Origin: Chitinophaga rupis
Lineage (GTDB): Bacteria; Bacteroidota; Bacteroidia; Chitinophagales; Chitinophagaceae
NCBI RefSeq assembly: GCF_900109685.1
Contig: NZ_FOBB01000003.1
Span: forward strand, 682,001 to 746,000
Length of the DNA stretch: 64,000 bases
Direction: 5' to 3'
Shown here: positions 8,749 through 17,912 of the stretch, piece after piece
How positions within the stretch are numbered: the stretch's first letter is position 1
Layout: each line of letters starts with the position of its first letter
Notes under the pieces: model-generated
Seen by the model: the letters and a program-made list of their open reading frames with translations, nothing else
Database searches by the model: none
Told to the model about the DNA's origin: nothing
Translations under genes and position numbers: made by a program

Positions 8749-10944
8749 ATGAACCACATTCAGAAAAAACCACTAAGCCAGCTGGGGTACCAATTTGTAG
8801 ATGAAACCTCCCTACCCAAAGGCAAAGATGAATACTACCTGCGTAATGAGCAATGGGGCAAACGTAACGGATACCGCAAGCTGAACGCACTTGAAATAGA
8901 AACCCTTGTACAGAACGATAATACCTCTGACGACTGGAACCAGATCTTTGTAGCCAACGAATTTGATGCCCGGCTGGTAAAGCATTGCCACTTTTTTGGC
9001 ATGGTACGCATTGGCAAGCTGGAGCCTTATTTCCTGGAATTTCATAACCTGCGTTTGCCGGTAGGCTTATATAACAGTACCATTTGCGCCTGCGATTTTG
9101 GCGATAACGTGGTAGTGCATAATGTGAATTTCCTCTCGCATTACATCATCGGTAATGAAGTGATCATTGCCAATGTAAATGAAATGGCCACTACCGATCA
9201 TTCCAAGTTCGGGAACGGCATTATAAAGGAAGGCGAGCCGGAAAATGTGCGCATATGGCTGGAGCTGTGTAATGAGAACGGCGGCCGCAGCGTAATGCCC
9301 TTTGATGGCATGCTGCCCGGCGATGCCTACCTGTGGACCCGCAACCGCGATGACGAAGCCCTGCAAGCAAAGTTCAAAGCATTCACTGAAAAACAGTTTG
9401 ATAAAAAACGGGGCTACTACGGTTTGGTAGGCGACCGCAGCGTGATCAAAAATTGTAAGATCATTAAAGATGTAACTATTGGCAGCGATGCTTACCTCAA
9501 AGGCGCTAACAAATTAAAGAACCTCACCATTAACAGCCGGGCCGGTGCAGCTTCGCAAATAGGCGAAGGCTGCGAGCTGGTGAACGGTATCATTGGTTAC
9601 GGCTGCCGTGTGTTTTACGGCGTAAAGGCCGTACGTTTTGTAATGGCCTCCCACTCACAGCTGAAGTATGGCGCCCGTTTGATCAACTCTTACCTGGGCA
9701 ATAACGCTACTATTTCCTGCTGCGAAGTATTGAACTCGCTTATTTTTCCGGCGCATGAGCAGCACCATAACAACTCCTTTTTGTGTGCAGCCCTTATCAT
9801 GGGGCAAAGTAATATGGCTGCCGGCGCCACCATTGGCTCTAACCACAATTCACGCGGCGCAGATGGTGAGATCATTGCCGGGCGCGGGTTCTGGCCAGGC
9901 CTGTGCGTAAGCCTGAAACATAATTCCAAGTTTGCCAGCTTTGCATTAATTGCCAAAGGCACTTACATGCAGGAGCTGCACATTCCCATTCCCTTTAGCC
10001 TGATCCTGAACAGCGAGCATGATAATACGCTGAAAATAATGCCCGGTTACTGGTTCCTGCATAATATGTATGCGCTGGCCCGTAACTCCTGGAAATATGT
10101 GGACCGCGACAAACGTACCGACAAAACCCAGCTCATAGAATATGATTACCTGGCGCCGGATAGTGTAGAAGAAATACTGACCTCCCTGCCCATTATGGAA
10201 ATGGCTACAGCACAGGCCTGGTATGCCGCGCAAGGACAAACAACAGAACAGCTCAGCGAAAATGAGCTGCTGCAAAAAGGTAAAGAGCTGCTGTTGCAAC
10301 AGCCGGAAGAAGTAGCCAGGCTCACCATACTGGTACACGGAATGGAGAACAGCCAGCGCAAAGCACAGCTGCTGAAAGTACACAAGGCCTATCCCCTGTT
10401 CCGCGCACTGGTAGTGTTATACGGCATCAGGAATATACTGGCGCAGGGCATAGATTCTTTTGCCGCACTGCAATCACTTGCCAAAACTGCCAAACGCGGT
10501 CCCTGGATCAATGTTGGCGGACAGCTGATGAAAGCCTCCACGGTAGACGATCTGAAAACAAAGATCAAAAAAGGGAAGATCAGCAGCTGGGCACAGCTGC
10601 ATGAAACCTATGAACAGCTGGGACAACAATATGCACAGGAAAAACTGGAGCATGCAGTAGCCAGCCTCTTATACGTACAGGGCCTCAACGCCAGAACATT
10701 TACCGCTGAACGTTTTCAGCAAAACCTGGAACAATCCGTTACCACCATGAGCTGGATCACAGAAGGTATTTACCGCTCCCGTGAAAAAGATTACCAGAAC
10801 CCCTACCGCAGCATGACCTACGAAAACAAAGCCGACATGGAAGCCGTAGTAGGCAAGCTGGAAGACAATAGCTTTATACAACAAACCATCACGGAGTTAA
10901 AGCAGTACAAGAAACAAGTGAAAGCGCTGGCAACGAAGTTGTAA
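8749..10944 (+). CDS. DUF4954-type left-handed beta-helix protein
   Basis: The product (731 residues from the ATG at 8749) starts MNHIQKKPLSQLGYQF. Earlier in-frame codons (TTG 8701, ATG 8713) would overlap or crowd the end of glmS and add a non-conserved tail. Residues about 90-430 are rich in hexapeptide-like turns (for example VIKNCKIIKDVTIGSDAYL and the run from GEGCELVNGIIG to GCRVFYGV). Such turns are typical of left-handed beta-helix transferases and sugar-nucleotide enzymes. The last 200 residues are helical. This matches the Bacteroidota-restricted DUF4954 family, of unknown function. Placement right after glmS suggests a part in amino-sugar or UDP-GlcNAc metabolism, which is inference. 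Confidence 0.8.
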   Translation: MNHIQKKPLSQLGYQFVDETSLPKGKDEYYLRNEQWGKRNGYRKLNALEIETLVQNDNTSDDWNQIFVANEFDARLVKHCHFFGMVRIGKLEPYFLEFHNLRLPVGLYNSTICACDFGDNVVVHNVNFLSHYIIGNEVIIANVNEMATTDHSKFGNGIIKEGEPENVRIWLELCNENGGRSVMPFDGMLPGDAYLWTRNRDDEALQAKFKAFTEKQFDKKRGYYGLVGDRSVIKNCKIIKDVTIGSDAYLKGANKLKNLTINSRAGAASQIGEGCELVNGIIGYGCRVFYGVKAVRFVMASHSQLKYGARLINSYLGNNATISCCEVLNSLIFPAHEQHHNNSFLCAALIMGQSNMAAGATIGSNHNSRGADGEIIAGRGFWPGLCVSLKHNSKFASFALIAKGTYMQELHIPIPFSLILNSEHDNTLKIMPGYWFLHNMYALARNSWKYVDRDKRTDKTQLIEYDYLAPDSVEEILTSLPIMEMATAQAWYAAQGQTTEQLSENELLQKGKELLLQQPEEVARLTILVHGMENSQRKAQLLKVHKAYPLFRALVVLYGIRNILAQGIDSFAALQSLAKTAKRGPWINVGGQLMKASTVDDLKTKIKKGKISSWAQLHETYEQLGQQYAQEKLEHAVASLLYVQGLNARTFTAERFQQNLEQSVTTMSWITEGIYRSREKDYQNPYRSMTYENKADMEAVVGKLEDNSFIQQTITELKQYKKQVKALATKL

Positions 10945-10975
10945 TTACGAATTAATAGAACGTGTACATATGCAT

Positions 10976-11040
10976 AGCGCAGGAAGGAGCTATTAACCTT
11001 TCATCAATAACACCTCCCTGCGCTCTCTTTTTAATTTTTA
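10976..11040. terminator. Terminator-like hairpin after the DUF4954 gene
   Basis: AGCGCAGGAAGG at 10976-10987 pairs, with one mismatch, with CCTCCCTGCGCT at 11013-11024. A T-rich stretch (CTCTTTTTAATTTTTAC) follows. It lies between the convergent DUF4954 and serine-hydrolase genes and fits an intrinsic terminator for the plus-strand gene. Confidence 0.6.
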
Positions 11041-11052
11041 CTTTTTGCTTTT

Positions 11053-12558
11053 TTACTTTTTACTTATCCTCCTCAGCGCCTCTCTCCCGCCCTGGTTATC
11101 AGGGTTCATGGCAATTGATTTTTTATACATGGTAATGGCCGACTGCTCTTTACCATTCAGCAACAAGGCTTCTGCAAAACTATCATACGCATTCCAGCTG
11201 TTGGGAAATAACACAGTGTTCAGCTGCAAGGCGTCCAGCCCCTCTTCCAGGTAGCCATCAAAAAGCAGCTGCAGTCCGCAGATATTCAGGGCCTGCTCAT
11301 CCAGGAAATAATGTACAGTATCTGCCTGCAGCGTATTAAAAAGTGCGGAAGCAGCTGCCGGCCCCTGTTCATACAACTTGCGTGCATAGATATGCGCCAG
11401 CGATCTTTTGCCAACAAACACCGGCTGATCATTCAGCATACACAGCGCATTAATGCCAGCTGTATGTAAGCCGCGGTGAGTAACATTATCCAGCGCAATC
11501 ACTGTTTGGTGGCGGGTAATGTTCCTGATAAAAGCAGTTACTATGCCCGGTGCGCCGCCGGAATGCCATACCACTTTACCCATGGTGCTGTCGCACAGGA
11601 TCATCCATCCTAAGCCGTAATAAGAGCGGCCATTGGCCCAGCCGGTAGTAGCCAGTGTGCCATTGGTTAATTTTACCGGGGTAAACGCTTCTTCCAGGGT
11701 AGCCGGCTGCAGCAGCGTTCCGTTGTATAAAGCTTCATCAAACTGTAACAGATCGCCGGTGGTGCTTACTACATGGCCGGGGCCTACAATGTTGCCCAGT
11801 ATAAGCGTGGGGATCTTATTTCTCTGAAAGCTGTATACCTGCTTCAGTTTGCCGGGGGCGTACTCCTGGAAATCATAGTTCCTGGTACGGTTCTTATTAT
11901 TCAGGAACATGAGCGATGTTTCTATGTACGTATACTTCATATGCGCCGGCTTAAAAACATACTGTTTCAGATAGTCCTGGAATTTTTCACCGCTTATCTT
12001 CTCAACGATCAATGCCAGCAATCCATAGCCGGTATTGGAATAGCTCCAGCTTTCACCAGGTTGGGAACGTAGTGGCTGCTTAGCTGCTTTGAGCGCAGGA
12101 ATAATATCTTCATTGTTAAAAATGCGGGTAGTATCTTCCCGGTTCGGCTGTTCAAAGATCTGGTAATCGGGCAGGCCGGAGGTATGCGACAGCAAATGCC
12201 GGATGGTAATATTTTCGTAGGGGAAAGCGGGCAAATACTTTACCACGGCATCATCCAGCTGTAGCTGCCCTTTTTCTTTCAGCTGCAGCACGGCTACTGA
12301 TGTAAATATTTTTGATACAGAGGCCAGCTGAAAAGCAGATACAGAGCAGTTCAGGGTCTTGTGCTCCAGGTCTGCATACCCGAAAGATCTTTCATAAACC
12401 ACTTTACCTTTTTCCGCTACCAGCACATTGCCGGAAAATTCGTGCTCCTTGTATTGAGCGCTAAAGCTGCTGTCTATATGTTTAACAAGATCCTGTGCAT
12501 GGGCGGTGTACACGAAAAGCACAAGGGCTATGAATAATAAATGCTTAAACCTTTTCAT
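11053..12558 (-). CDS. Secreted beta-lactamase-fold serine hydrolase with C-terminal TPR-like tail
   Basis: I chose the ATG at 12558, which gives a normal signal peptide (MKRFKHLLFIALVLFVYTAHAQ). The upstream in-frame extension is non-coding in character. The 501-residue protein has the class C beta-lactamase / DD-peptidase signature. The SxxK motif is SVSK at residues 80-83, YSNTGYG carries the tyrosine motif, and WHSGGAPG carries the HxG motif. Residues from about 430 to the end resemble tetratricopeptide repeats (SWNAYDSFAEALLLNGKEQSAITMYKKSI). Such proteins hydrolyse esters, D-peptides or beta-lactams; true beta-lactamase activity is not implied. It stands alone between tag and the DUF4954 gene. 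Confidence 0.88.
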   Translation of the reverse strand: MKRFKHLLFIALVLFVYTAHAQDLVKHIDSSFSAQYKEHEFSGNVLVAEKGKVVYERSFGYADLEHKTLNCSVSAFQLASVSKIFTSVAVLQLKEKGQLQLDDAVVKYLPAFPYENITIRHLLSHTSGLPDYQIFEQPNREDTTRIFNNEDIIPALKAAKQPLRSQPGESWSYSNTGYGLLALIVEKISGEKFQDYLKQYVFKPAHMKYTYIETSLMFLNNKNRTRNYDFQEYAPGKLKQVYSFQRNKIPTLILGNIVGPGHVVSTTGDLLQFDEALYNGTLLQPATLEEAFTPVKLTNGTLATTGWANGRSYYGLGWMILCDSTMGKVVWHSGGAPGIVTAFIRNITRHQTVIALDNVTHRGLHTAGINALCMLNDQPVFVGKRSLAHIYARKLYEQGPAAASALFNTLQADTVHYFLDEQALNICGLQLLFDGYLEEGLDALQLNTVLFPNSWNAYDSFAEALLLNGKEQSAITMYKKSIAMNPDNQGGREALRRISKK

Positions 12559-12780
12559 GATTATTTGAACATTGAATGGTGAATAATGTGATGCCAACAG
12601 GATTACCAACGGCATGCCGCTGTCAATATTCATTGATTATTAATCATTTATAGTATTGCATCATGTCCGCTTCCGGTACAGGCTTGTCCGTTTTTGATCA
12701 TTTTAAAAGCAGAGAATGGCGTAGTAAGCTATGCAAACCTTACATTCGTAATTAGTAATTGAATAATCGTAATTAATTCT

Positions 12781-13350
12781 ATGGAGGATAATAAATCACG
12801 CTGCGGCTGGTCCCTGAAAGATCAGCTTTACAAAGACTACCACGACAACGAATGGGGCATTCCCCTGCACGATGATACCCGCCTGTTTGAGATGCTGAAC
12901 CTGGAAGGGGCGCAGGCCGGCCTAAGCTGGTATACGGTGCTCACTAAACGGGAAAATTACCGTAAAGCATTTGACAACTGGGATGCGCAAAAGATTGCGC
13001 GTTATACCGACAAAAAAGTAGAAAAACTATTACAGGATCCCGGCATTATCCGCAACCGGTTAAAGGTAGCCGCCACCATCGGCAATGCCAAAGCCTTTCT
13101 AGCTGTACAAAAAGAGTTCGGCAGCTTTGATAAATACATCTGGCAATTCGTAGATCACAAACCGGTTATCAATCACTTTAAAACATTGAGTGAAATACCG
13201 CCTAAATCGCCTATATCAGATGCTATGAGCAAAGACCTGCTGAAGCGGGGATTTAAATTTGTGGGCTCTACTATCTGTTACGCCTATATGCAGGCAACAG
13301 GTATGGTAAACGATCATTTAACCACCTGCTTTACACGCAGCAAAAAATAA
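12781..13350 (+). CDS. tag: DNA-3-methyladenine glycosylase I
   Basis: The 189-residue protein is a full-length Tag enzyme, which excises 3-methyladenine from alkylated DNA in base-excision repair. Visible hallmarks are the N-terminal RCGWSL (zinc-binding Cys), YHDNEWGIPLHDD, the NLEGAQAGLSWYTVL helix with the substrate-pocket residues, and GFKFVGSTICYAYMQATGMVNDH. The C-terminal histidine and cysteine (NDHLTTCF) complete the zinc site. It is a single gene divergent from the serine hydrolase. It ends just before a strong bidirectional terminator hairpin. Confidence 0.96.
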   Translation: MEDNKSRCGWSLKDQLYKDYHDNEWGIPLHDDTRLFEMLNLEGAQAGLSWYTVLTKRENYRKAFDNWDAQKIARYTDKKVEKLLQDPGIIRNRLKVAATIGNAKAFLAVQKEFGSFDKYIWQFVDHKPVINHFKTLSEIPPKSPISDAMSKDLLKRGFKFVGSTICYAYMQATGMVNDHLTTCFTRSKK

Positions 13351-13351
13351 A

Positions 13352-13380
13352 AAATGCGCAGCATAAACTGCTGCGCATTT
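13352..13380. terminator. Perfect 12-bp terminator hairpin between tag and rlpA-like gene
   Basis: AAATGCGCAGCA at 13352-13363 is the exact complement of TGCTGCGCATTT at 13369-13380, with a 5-nt loop (TAAAC). A-tracts and T-tracts flank both sides. The symmetry suits both convergent genes. Confidence 0.85.
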
Positions 13381-13402
13381 AACCATAAAAAAGAACTATT
13401 CC

Positions 13403-13804
13403 CTACACCCTTTCTACTCTCACACGTGCAAGACCTCTTGTTAAAAAGCCTAATTCACGCGCGGCAGTTTGTGTAAGGTCAATGATGCGGGAATTAGTGG
13501 CATGCAGGCGGTCTGTGATCTTAACGATCACGGAGCGGCCGTTACTCAGGTTGGTTACTTTAACCAACGTACCTAATGGCAAGGTGTTATGGGCGGCGGT
13601 CATGCTGTCATTATCGAAAACTTCTCCATTGGCCGTTTTGCGGCCCTCGAACTTATCCGCATAATAACTGGCCGTACCCATGTCTGACTTTGACTTTTTC
13701 GCCACTACCACAGGTCGCTTTTTTTCCCGGCCCAGCCATAAAGGCGGGGTCAGTATGGCAATTACCACTAAAATTTTGAACCCTGTTTTAATGTGTTTCA
13801 TCAT
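13403..13804 (-). CDS. RlpA-family septal-ring lytic-transglycosylase-like protein
   Basis: The 133-residue product has one N-terminal hydrophobic segment (residues about 8-25, no lipobox). A double-psi beta-barrel domain follows with the RlpA motifs GTASYYADKFEGRKTANGE, MTAAHNTLPLGTLVKVTN and VKITDR, then IIDLTQTAARELGF. The conserved active-site-type histidine and aspartate of RlpA are present in AAHNTLP and KITDR. Known RlpA proteins cut glycan strands lacking stem peptides during cell separation. There is no SPOR domain, as is common in short Bacteroidota members. It lies alone, upstream-adjacent to the di-haem peroxidase gene. Confidence 0.85.
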   Translation of the reverse strand: MMKHIKTGFKILVVIAILTPPLWLGREKKRPVVVAKKSKSDMGTASYYADKFEGRKTANGEVFDNDSMTAAHNTLPLGTLVKVTNLSNGRSVIVKITDRLHATNSRIIDLTQTAARELGFLTRGLARVRVERV

Positions 13805-13895
13805 ACCCCTGCAAAGGCAAAAACCATGCTTGGAAAACAGGTATAAATTACCGCCATTTACAGTTTATTGGTTTCAAGCAAGTTAAATATGTAGG

Positions 13896-14954
13896 CTATT
13901 GTATAAGAATTTCGCTGAATGACGAATTGGCAATAAAACCGGGATCGGTGAGCGTATTCAGGAACATATACAGCTCCCGCTGCTCTTTGTCGGACAGGGG
14001 GATGCCATTTTTCACCAGGGGGTCTATAGTTGGGCTGGCATTGGGTTTTATGCCATGGGCATATTGGTTAAATACCTGGTAAATGTCGAAAAAGCGCCCA
14101 TCATGCATGTAGGGCGAGCTTTTCAGGATATTGCGCAATGTAGGCACCTTAAACTTCAGGTAATCACCGGTGCTGCTGGTAATACGCATACGGCCTACAT
14201 CATTTAAATTAGGCAGGTAAGGCAGGCCATTGTTGCGATAGCTGTAATCCGTAAAAAAAGGCTCCTTATGGCAGGCTGCACACTTTTGCTTAAAGATCAC
14301 ATACCCCTCCTGTTCTTCGGGCGTAAAAGCCACGCCAGGGGCCTTACGCATTACACTGTCATATTTGGACTGAAAGGAGATCATAGTGGCCAGGAACTGC
14401 GTAATAGCCCTGAATAAGCGCTGGCTGTTCACCTCCTCTGTACCATAAGCGGCCTTGAACATTTTACGGTAACCGGCATCGGCCTGCAGGCGTTTTACCA
14501 ATACACCCAGGTCCATACCCATTTCATTTTCATCAGTAAGGGGTGTAAGCGGCTGTATTTCCAGGTTGTTCACGCCCCCATCCCACATAAAATTCTTTTG
14601 CCAGATCAGGTTGAACAAAGTAGGTACAGAGCGGGTGCCAATGCGCCCTTCTACCCCATGCGCCAGGGCATGATCAAAATGCCCGAAGGCTGCAAACTGC
14701 TGATGGCAAAACCCGCAGGAGATGCTGCTGTCGCGGGAAAGCCTGGGATCGTAAAACAGATGCCGGCCCAGCGCAATACCCTGTTTGGTAAGCGGGTTCT
14801 GTGAAAGATCATACACAGGGGCGGGCAAGCCCGGTGGAAGCTCCAGGTGGTAAGGTTCAGGAACCGCAATGGCGGCAGCTTTCCGGTTGTTAGCTTCGGA
14901 AGCAGCCAGCAAAAGCAGCAGGCAAAAAAATGTTATGAAATAAACAGCCTTCAC
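13896..14954 (-). CDS. MauG/MbnH-type di-haem cytochrome c peroxidase
   Basis: A signal peptide (residues 1-20) is followed by two c-type haem sites: CGFCH with Cys80, Cys83 and His84, and CAACH with Cys225, Cys228 and His229. The length (352) and the motifs RLFYDPRLS-like (HLFYDPRLSRD), TRSVPTLFN and MHDGRF fit the bacterial di-haem peroxidase / MauG family. The GTG start at 14954 overlaps by one base the TAG stop of the upstream MbnP-like gene, so the two are translationally coupled. In methanotrophs the paired MbnH oxidises a tryptophan of MbnP to kynurenine. By context this is an MbnH homologue rather than a simple peroxide scavenger. Confidence 0.88.
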   Translation of the reverse strand: MKAVYFITFFCLLLLLAASEANNRKAAAIAVPEPYHLELPPGLPAPVYDLSQNPLTKQGIALGRHLFYDPRLSRDSSISCGFCHQQFAAFGHFDHALAHGVEGRIGTRSVPTLFNLIWQKNFMWDGGVNNLEIQPLTPLTDENEMGMDLGVLVKRLQADAGYRKMFKAAYGTEEVNSQRLFRAITQFLATMISFQSKYDSVMRKAPGVAFTPEEQEGYVIFKQKCAACHKEPFFTDYSYRNNGLPYLPNLNDVGRMRITSSTGDYLKFKVPTLRNILKSSPYMHDGRFFDIYQVFNQYAHGIKPNASPTIDPLVKNGIPLSDKEQRELYMFLNTLTDPGFIANSSFSEILIQ

Positions 14955-15700
14955 TAATCCCTCTTTATACTGAACATGTGCTGGTAATTATCTGCAATGC
15001 GCATAGCCTGCGCGCCCGGCGTAGTGCAGGATGATACGTGCTGAAAGCTAACCGTATTCGGCTGGCCGAACCAGGTATAGGCATCGGCTACTATGGGCAT
15101 TACCACCGGTTCTGCCTGCGGTAATGCAAATGGTTTGGCAAAAGTAAGCGTTACCCTGCGCAGCGTATTACGCGTGCCCTGGAAACCGCCAATATGAAAT
15201 TCTATCAGCTTATTGGGTTGTTTGGATACCGGCGACAGCCCTTCCAGCTTGGCCATAATGTAACCGCTGTTCCAGGTCCAGAACATACCGTTCACAGGGT
15301 CTAAAGCGCCGGTTTGCGCACCGCTCATATTACGGATGCTATCTACCCCTATCAAAAAAGAAATGCTGCTGTAAATGCCTTCCGGTATAGGTGGCAGCGT
15401 AATGGTCTTGGAAGCCGTATCGCTTTCATTTACCAGGAAATAGGCCGGTGGCAGGCTTACCTCCTGCCCGTTGCTGCTGGTGAGCGAAAAGTTACTCACG
15501 TAATATTTGAACATAGTAATGTTAAAAGAATCACCTACCGCATTCGTATAAATGCCCGTTTGCAGCGCCATGGGTTTCCCATTCACTACATGGGTGAACT
15601 GCAGTTGCATAGGACCGCTATGAAAGGTATTGGCTCCGCTGAAAAGAAGCAGGCAAAGGCAGGCAGCAGGCAGGTATAAATGAAAGTTCCGCAAATTCAT
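14954..15700 (-). CDS. MbnP-family copper-binding-type periplasmic protein
   Basis: This 248-residue exported protein has a signal segment at residues 5-25. It matches the MbnP family: LQFTHVVNGKPMAL near the N-terminus, FKYYVSNFSL, YFLVNESDTAS, then FLIGVDSIRNMSGAQTGALDP. The aromatic motif MFWTWNSGYIMAKLEG follows, with Trp141 and Trp143, then IEFHIGGF. In characterised systems MbnP carries a kynurenine made by MbnH and binds copper. One of the two tryptophans is the candidate site, which is inference. The gene overlaps its MbnH partner by one base. No methanobactin precursor or biosynthesis gene is nearby. Confidence 0.82.
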   Translation of the reverse strand: MNLRNFHLYLPAACLCLLLFSGANTFHSGPMQLQFTHVVNGKPMALQTGIYTNAVGDSFNITMFKYYVSNFSLTSSNGQEVSLPPAYFLVNESDTASKTITLPPIPEGIYSSISFLIGVDSIRNMSGAQTGALDPVNGMFWTWNSGYIMAKLEGLSPVSKQPNKLIEFHIGGFQGTRNTLRRVTLTFAKPFALPQAEPVVMPIVADAYTWFGQPNTVSFQHVSSCTTPGAQAMRIADNYQHMFSIKRD

Positions 15701-15757
15701 CGTATGTTTTACTACAGTAAATTACAATGAATTTGCGGAACCGGGAAAAATGATGTG

Positions 15758-17008
15758 TTAAGCTCTCTTGTATCCTTTCCAGCCGTAATAGAACACTACG
15801 GCAAAACATACCAGCGGCACAGCATAGGATATGGCGATGGATTGGCTTTCCACTACCACCCCCATCACATATGGCATAAGCGCCCCGCCCACAATAGACA
15901 TGATGACGAACGCGCCACCCTTTTTGGTATGTACGCCCAGGTCCTTTACGCCTAATGCAAAAATGGTTGGGAACATAATAGACATGAAGAAGAAAACGGC
16001 CATTAACGCATATACGGAAAGCGCCCCTTTACCCATCATCACTAATAAACACAATGCAATGTTGATAAGCGCATACAGGGATAACAGTTTGTTGGGCGCC
16101 ATTTTTTTCATAATAGCAGTGCCTATAAAACGGCCTCCGGTAAATAATCCCAGGCTAATAGCCAGTAAAAGGGCCGCCTGGCCATTACTGGTACCGGCCC
16201 AATATTGGGTAACATAATTGATGAAAAGCGCACCCACACCTACCTGTGCGGCTACATAAAAGAACTGTGCAATTACCCCCCATACAAAATGGCGGTGTGC
16301 AAACAGCGGTTTTGCTGTTTGTATATTATCTGCACCTTCTTCCGTGCTGGCTTCTTTTATTTCAGGCAATGGCGTTCTGTAAAAGATAAAAGCAATAACC
16401 AGCACTACCACCCCTATTACCACGTAGGTGATCTGTACAGAATCCAGGTTATTGATCACACCCGCGCTGCCTTCCCCATCGCTGAAAAATAATGCCTTAC
16501 CTATCATAGGCCCCACAAAAGACCCCAGCCCGTTGAAACATTGCGACAGGTTCAAACGGAACTCCGATGTTTCCGGGCTGCCCAGTACTGTTACATATGG
16601 GTTGGCCGCTGTTTCCAGGAAAGTAAGCCCACTGGCTAATATGAACAGTGATAACAGGAAGGAGTTAAAGTTTGCATAATGTGCAGAAGGATAAAATAAA
16701 AAGGCGCCGGCAGTATACAACAGCAATCCGAAGATGATGCCTTTCTTGTAACCATATTTACCCATAAACAAACCTGCCGGTAAAGCCATCAGGAAGTAGG
16801 CGCCAAAATAGGCAAACTGCAATAGGGTAGATCGCTTAACCGTAATATTCAATACCTCCTGGAAATGTTTGTTCAGCACATCCAGCAGGCCGTAAGCGAG
16901 TCCCCACAGGAAGAACAGGCTGGTAACCAGTATGAACGGGAATAAGTAGCTTTTCTTACTGTCTGTAACCGCAGTTACAGAGCTCGTGGAAACAGTGGCT
17001 CCAGCCAT
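15758..17008 (-). CDS. fucP: L-fucose:H+ symporter-type MFS transporter
   Basis: The 416-residue protein has twelve hydrophobic segments. It also carries the FucP-subfamily features FFLWGLAYGLLDVLNKHFQ in helix 1, QFAYFGAYFLMALPAG in helix 2, and TFLETAANPYVTVLG with FRLNLSQCFNGLGSFVGP in the middle of the N-domain. The family imports L-fucose and related sugars with protons. It closes a same-strand block of fucose-oxidation genes (17086-21727), with a 77-bp gap containing AGC-TTTAGC words upstream. Substrate assignment rests on both family and context. Galactose or glucose transport by this family is known elsewhere and cannot be fully excluded. Confidence 0.87.
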   Translation of the reverse strand: MAGATVSTSSVTAVTDSKKSYLFPFILVTSLFFLWGLAYGLLDVLNKHFQEVLNITVKRSTLLQFAYFGAYFLMALPAGLFMGKYGYKKGIIFGLLLYTAGAFLFYPSAHYANFNSFLLSLFILASGLTFLETAANPYVTVLGSPETSEFRLNLSQCFNGLGSFVGPMIGKALFFSDGEGSAGVINNLDSVQITYVVIGVVVLVIAFIFYRTPLPEIKEASTEEGADNIQTAKPLFAHRHFVWGVIAQFFYVAAQVGVGALFINYVTQYWAGTSNGQAALLLAISLGLFTGGRFIGTAIMKKMAPNKLLSLYALINIALCLLVMMGKGALSVYALMAVFFFMSIMFPTIFALGVKDLGVHTKKGGAFVIMSIVGGALMPYVMGVVVESQSIAISYAVPLVCFAVVFYYGWKGYKRA

Positions 17009-17030
17009 AGGGAAAATGATTTAGTAATAG

Positions 17031-17080
17031 TTAAATATAAGCTTTTAGCTCTTAGCCTTTAGCTTTTAGCCAGCTAACAG
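17031..17080. repeat. TTTAGC / AGCT word repeat between fucP and SDR gene
   Basis: The 77-bp gap between fucP and the upstream dehydrogenase gene contains AGCTTTTAGCTCTTAGCC, TTTAGCTTTTAGCC and then AGCTAACAGCTGC words. The AGCTAACAGC variant also occurs in the nrdB-nrdA spacer. No gene or clear terminator is seen. Confidence 0.6.
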
Positions 17081-17085
17081 CTGCA

Positions 17086-17865
17086 TTAGATCGATCTGTC
17101 CAGGTGTGTGTATCCGCCATCTACATAAATGATCTGGCCTGTGGTGTGTGATGATTGTGGTGACAACAGGAATACCGTCATACCGGCAATTTCTTCAGAG
17201 GTGGTCATACGCTGTTCCAAAGGAATTTTAGCAACAATAGAGGCCAGCTTTTCCTTAGGATTGGGTAAAGAGCTGATCCAGGTTTCATACAGCGGGGTCC
17301 ATACTTCTGCGGGTATTACGGTATTTACACGAATGGAAAATGGCAGCAGCTCTACCGCCCACTCCCTTGTTAAGGCGTTAATAGCGCCTTTGGAAGCAGC
17401 GTAGCCGGAAGTATTACCCTGCCCGGTGGTAGCTACTTTAGAGCCAATATTCACTATGCTGCCCTTGTTCTGTTTCAGGTAAGGCAATGCATAATGCGCC
17501 AGGTTATAGTAGTGCGATACATTTTTTTGCAGTGATGCCATGAACTTTTCCGGGTTACCGCTTTCCAGTCCTACGCCGTCATTTACACCGGCATTGTTCA
17601 CCAGGGCGTGCAGAGTACCAAATTCTTTAACAGTGGCATCAATCACTTTTTTGCAGGCAGCGGGGTCGCCCAGCTCTGCTTCAATGCCAAAAGCCTTACC
17701 ACCGGCCGCTTTGATGGCAGCTATTGTTTTTTCATTATCTACCGCGCTGCGGCCGGCAATTACGGCAATAGCGCCTTCTGCTGCTACCAGCTTGGAAATA
17801 GCTTCTCCAATACCTTTGGCGCCGCCGGTTACAATGATCACTTTATCTTTTAATCCCAGATCCAT
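17086..17865 (-). CDS. SDR-family dehydrogenase, probable L-fucose dehydrogenase
   Basis: The 259-residue protein has the short-chain dehydrogenase pattern: TGGAKGIGEAI (residues 14-24) for the dinucleotide, NNAGVNDG in the middle, and the catalytic S-Y-x-x-x-K with VNIGSKV and YAASKGAI. The C-terminus reads GQIIYVDGGYTHLDR. In the non-phosphorylated fucose route such an SDR oxidises L-fucose to L-fuconolactone. A second SDR (20945-21727) would act later. Which of the two does which step is inferred from order and resemblance, and could be swapped. It follows the lactonase gene by 47 bp on the same strand. Confidence 0.8.
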   Translation of the reverse strand: MDLGLKDKVIIVTGGAKGIGEAISKLVAAEGAIAVIAGRSAVDNEKTIAAIKAAGGKAFGIEAELGDPAACKKVIDATVKEFGTLHALVNNAGVNDGVGLESGNPEKFMASLQKNVSHYYNLAHYALPYLKQNKGSIVNIGSKVATTGQGNTSGYAASKGAINALTREWAVELLPFSIRVNTVIPAEVWTPLYETWISSLPNPKEKLASIVAKIPLEQRMTTSEEIAGMTVFLLSPQSSHTTGQIIYVDGGYTHLDRSI

Positions 17866-17912
17866 AAGTTGTTATTTGAAAACGTTTTCAATAATAATAA
17901 ATGAATGTATTG

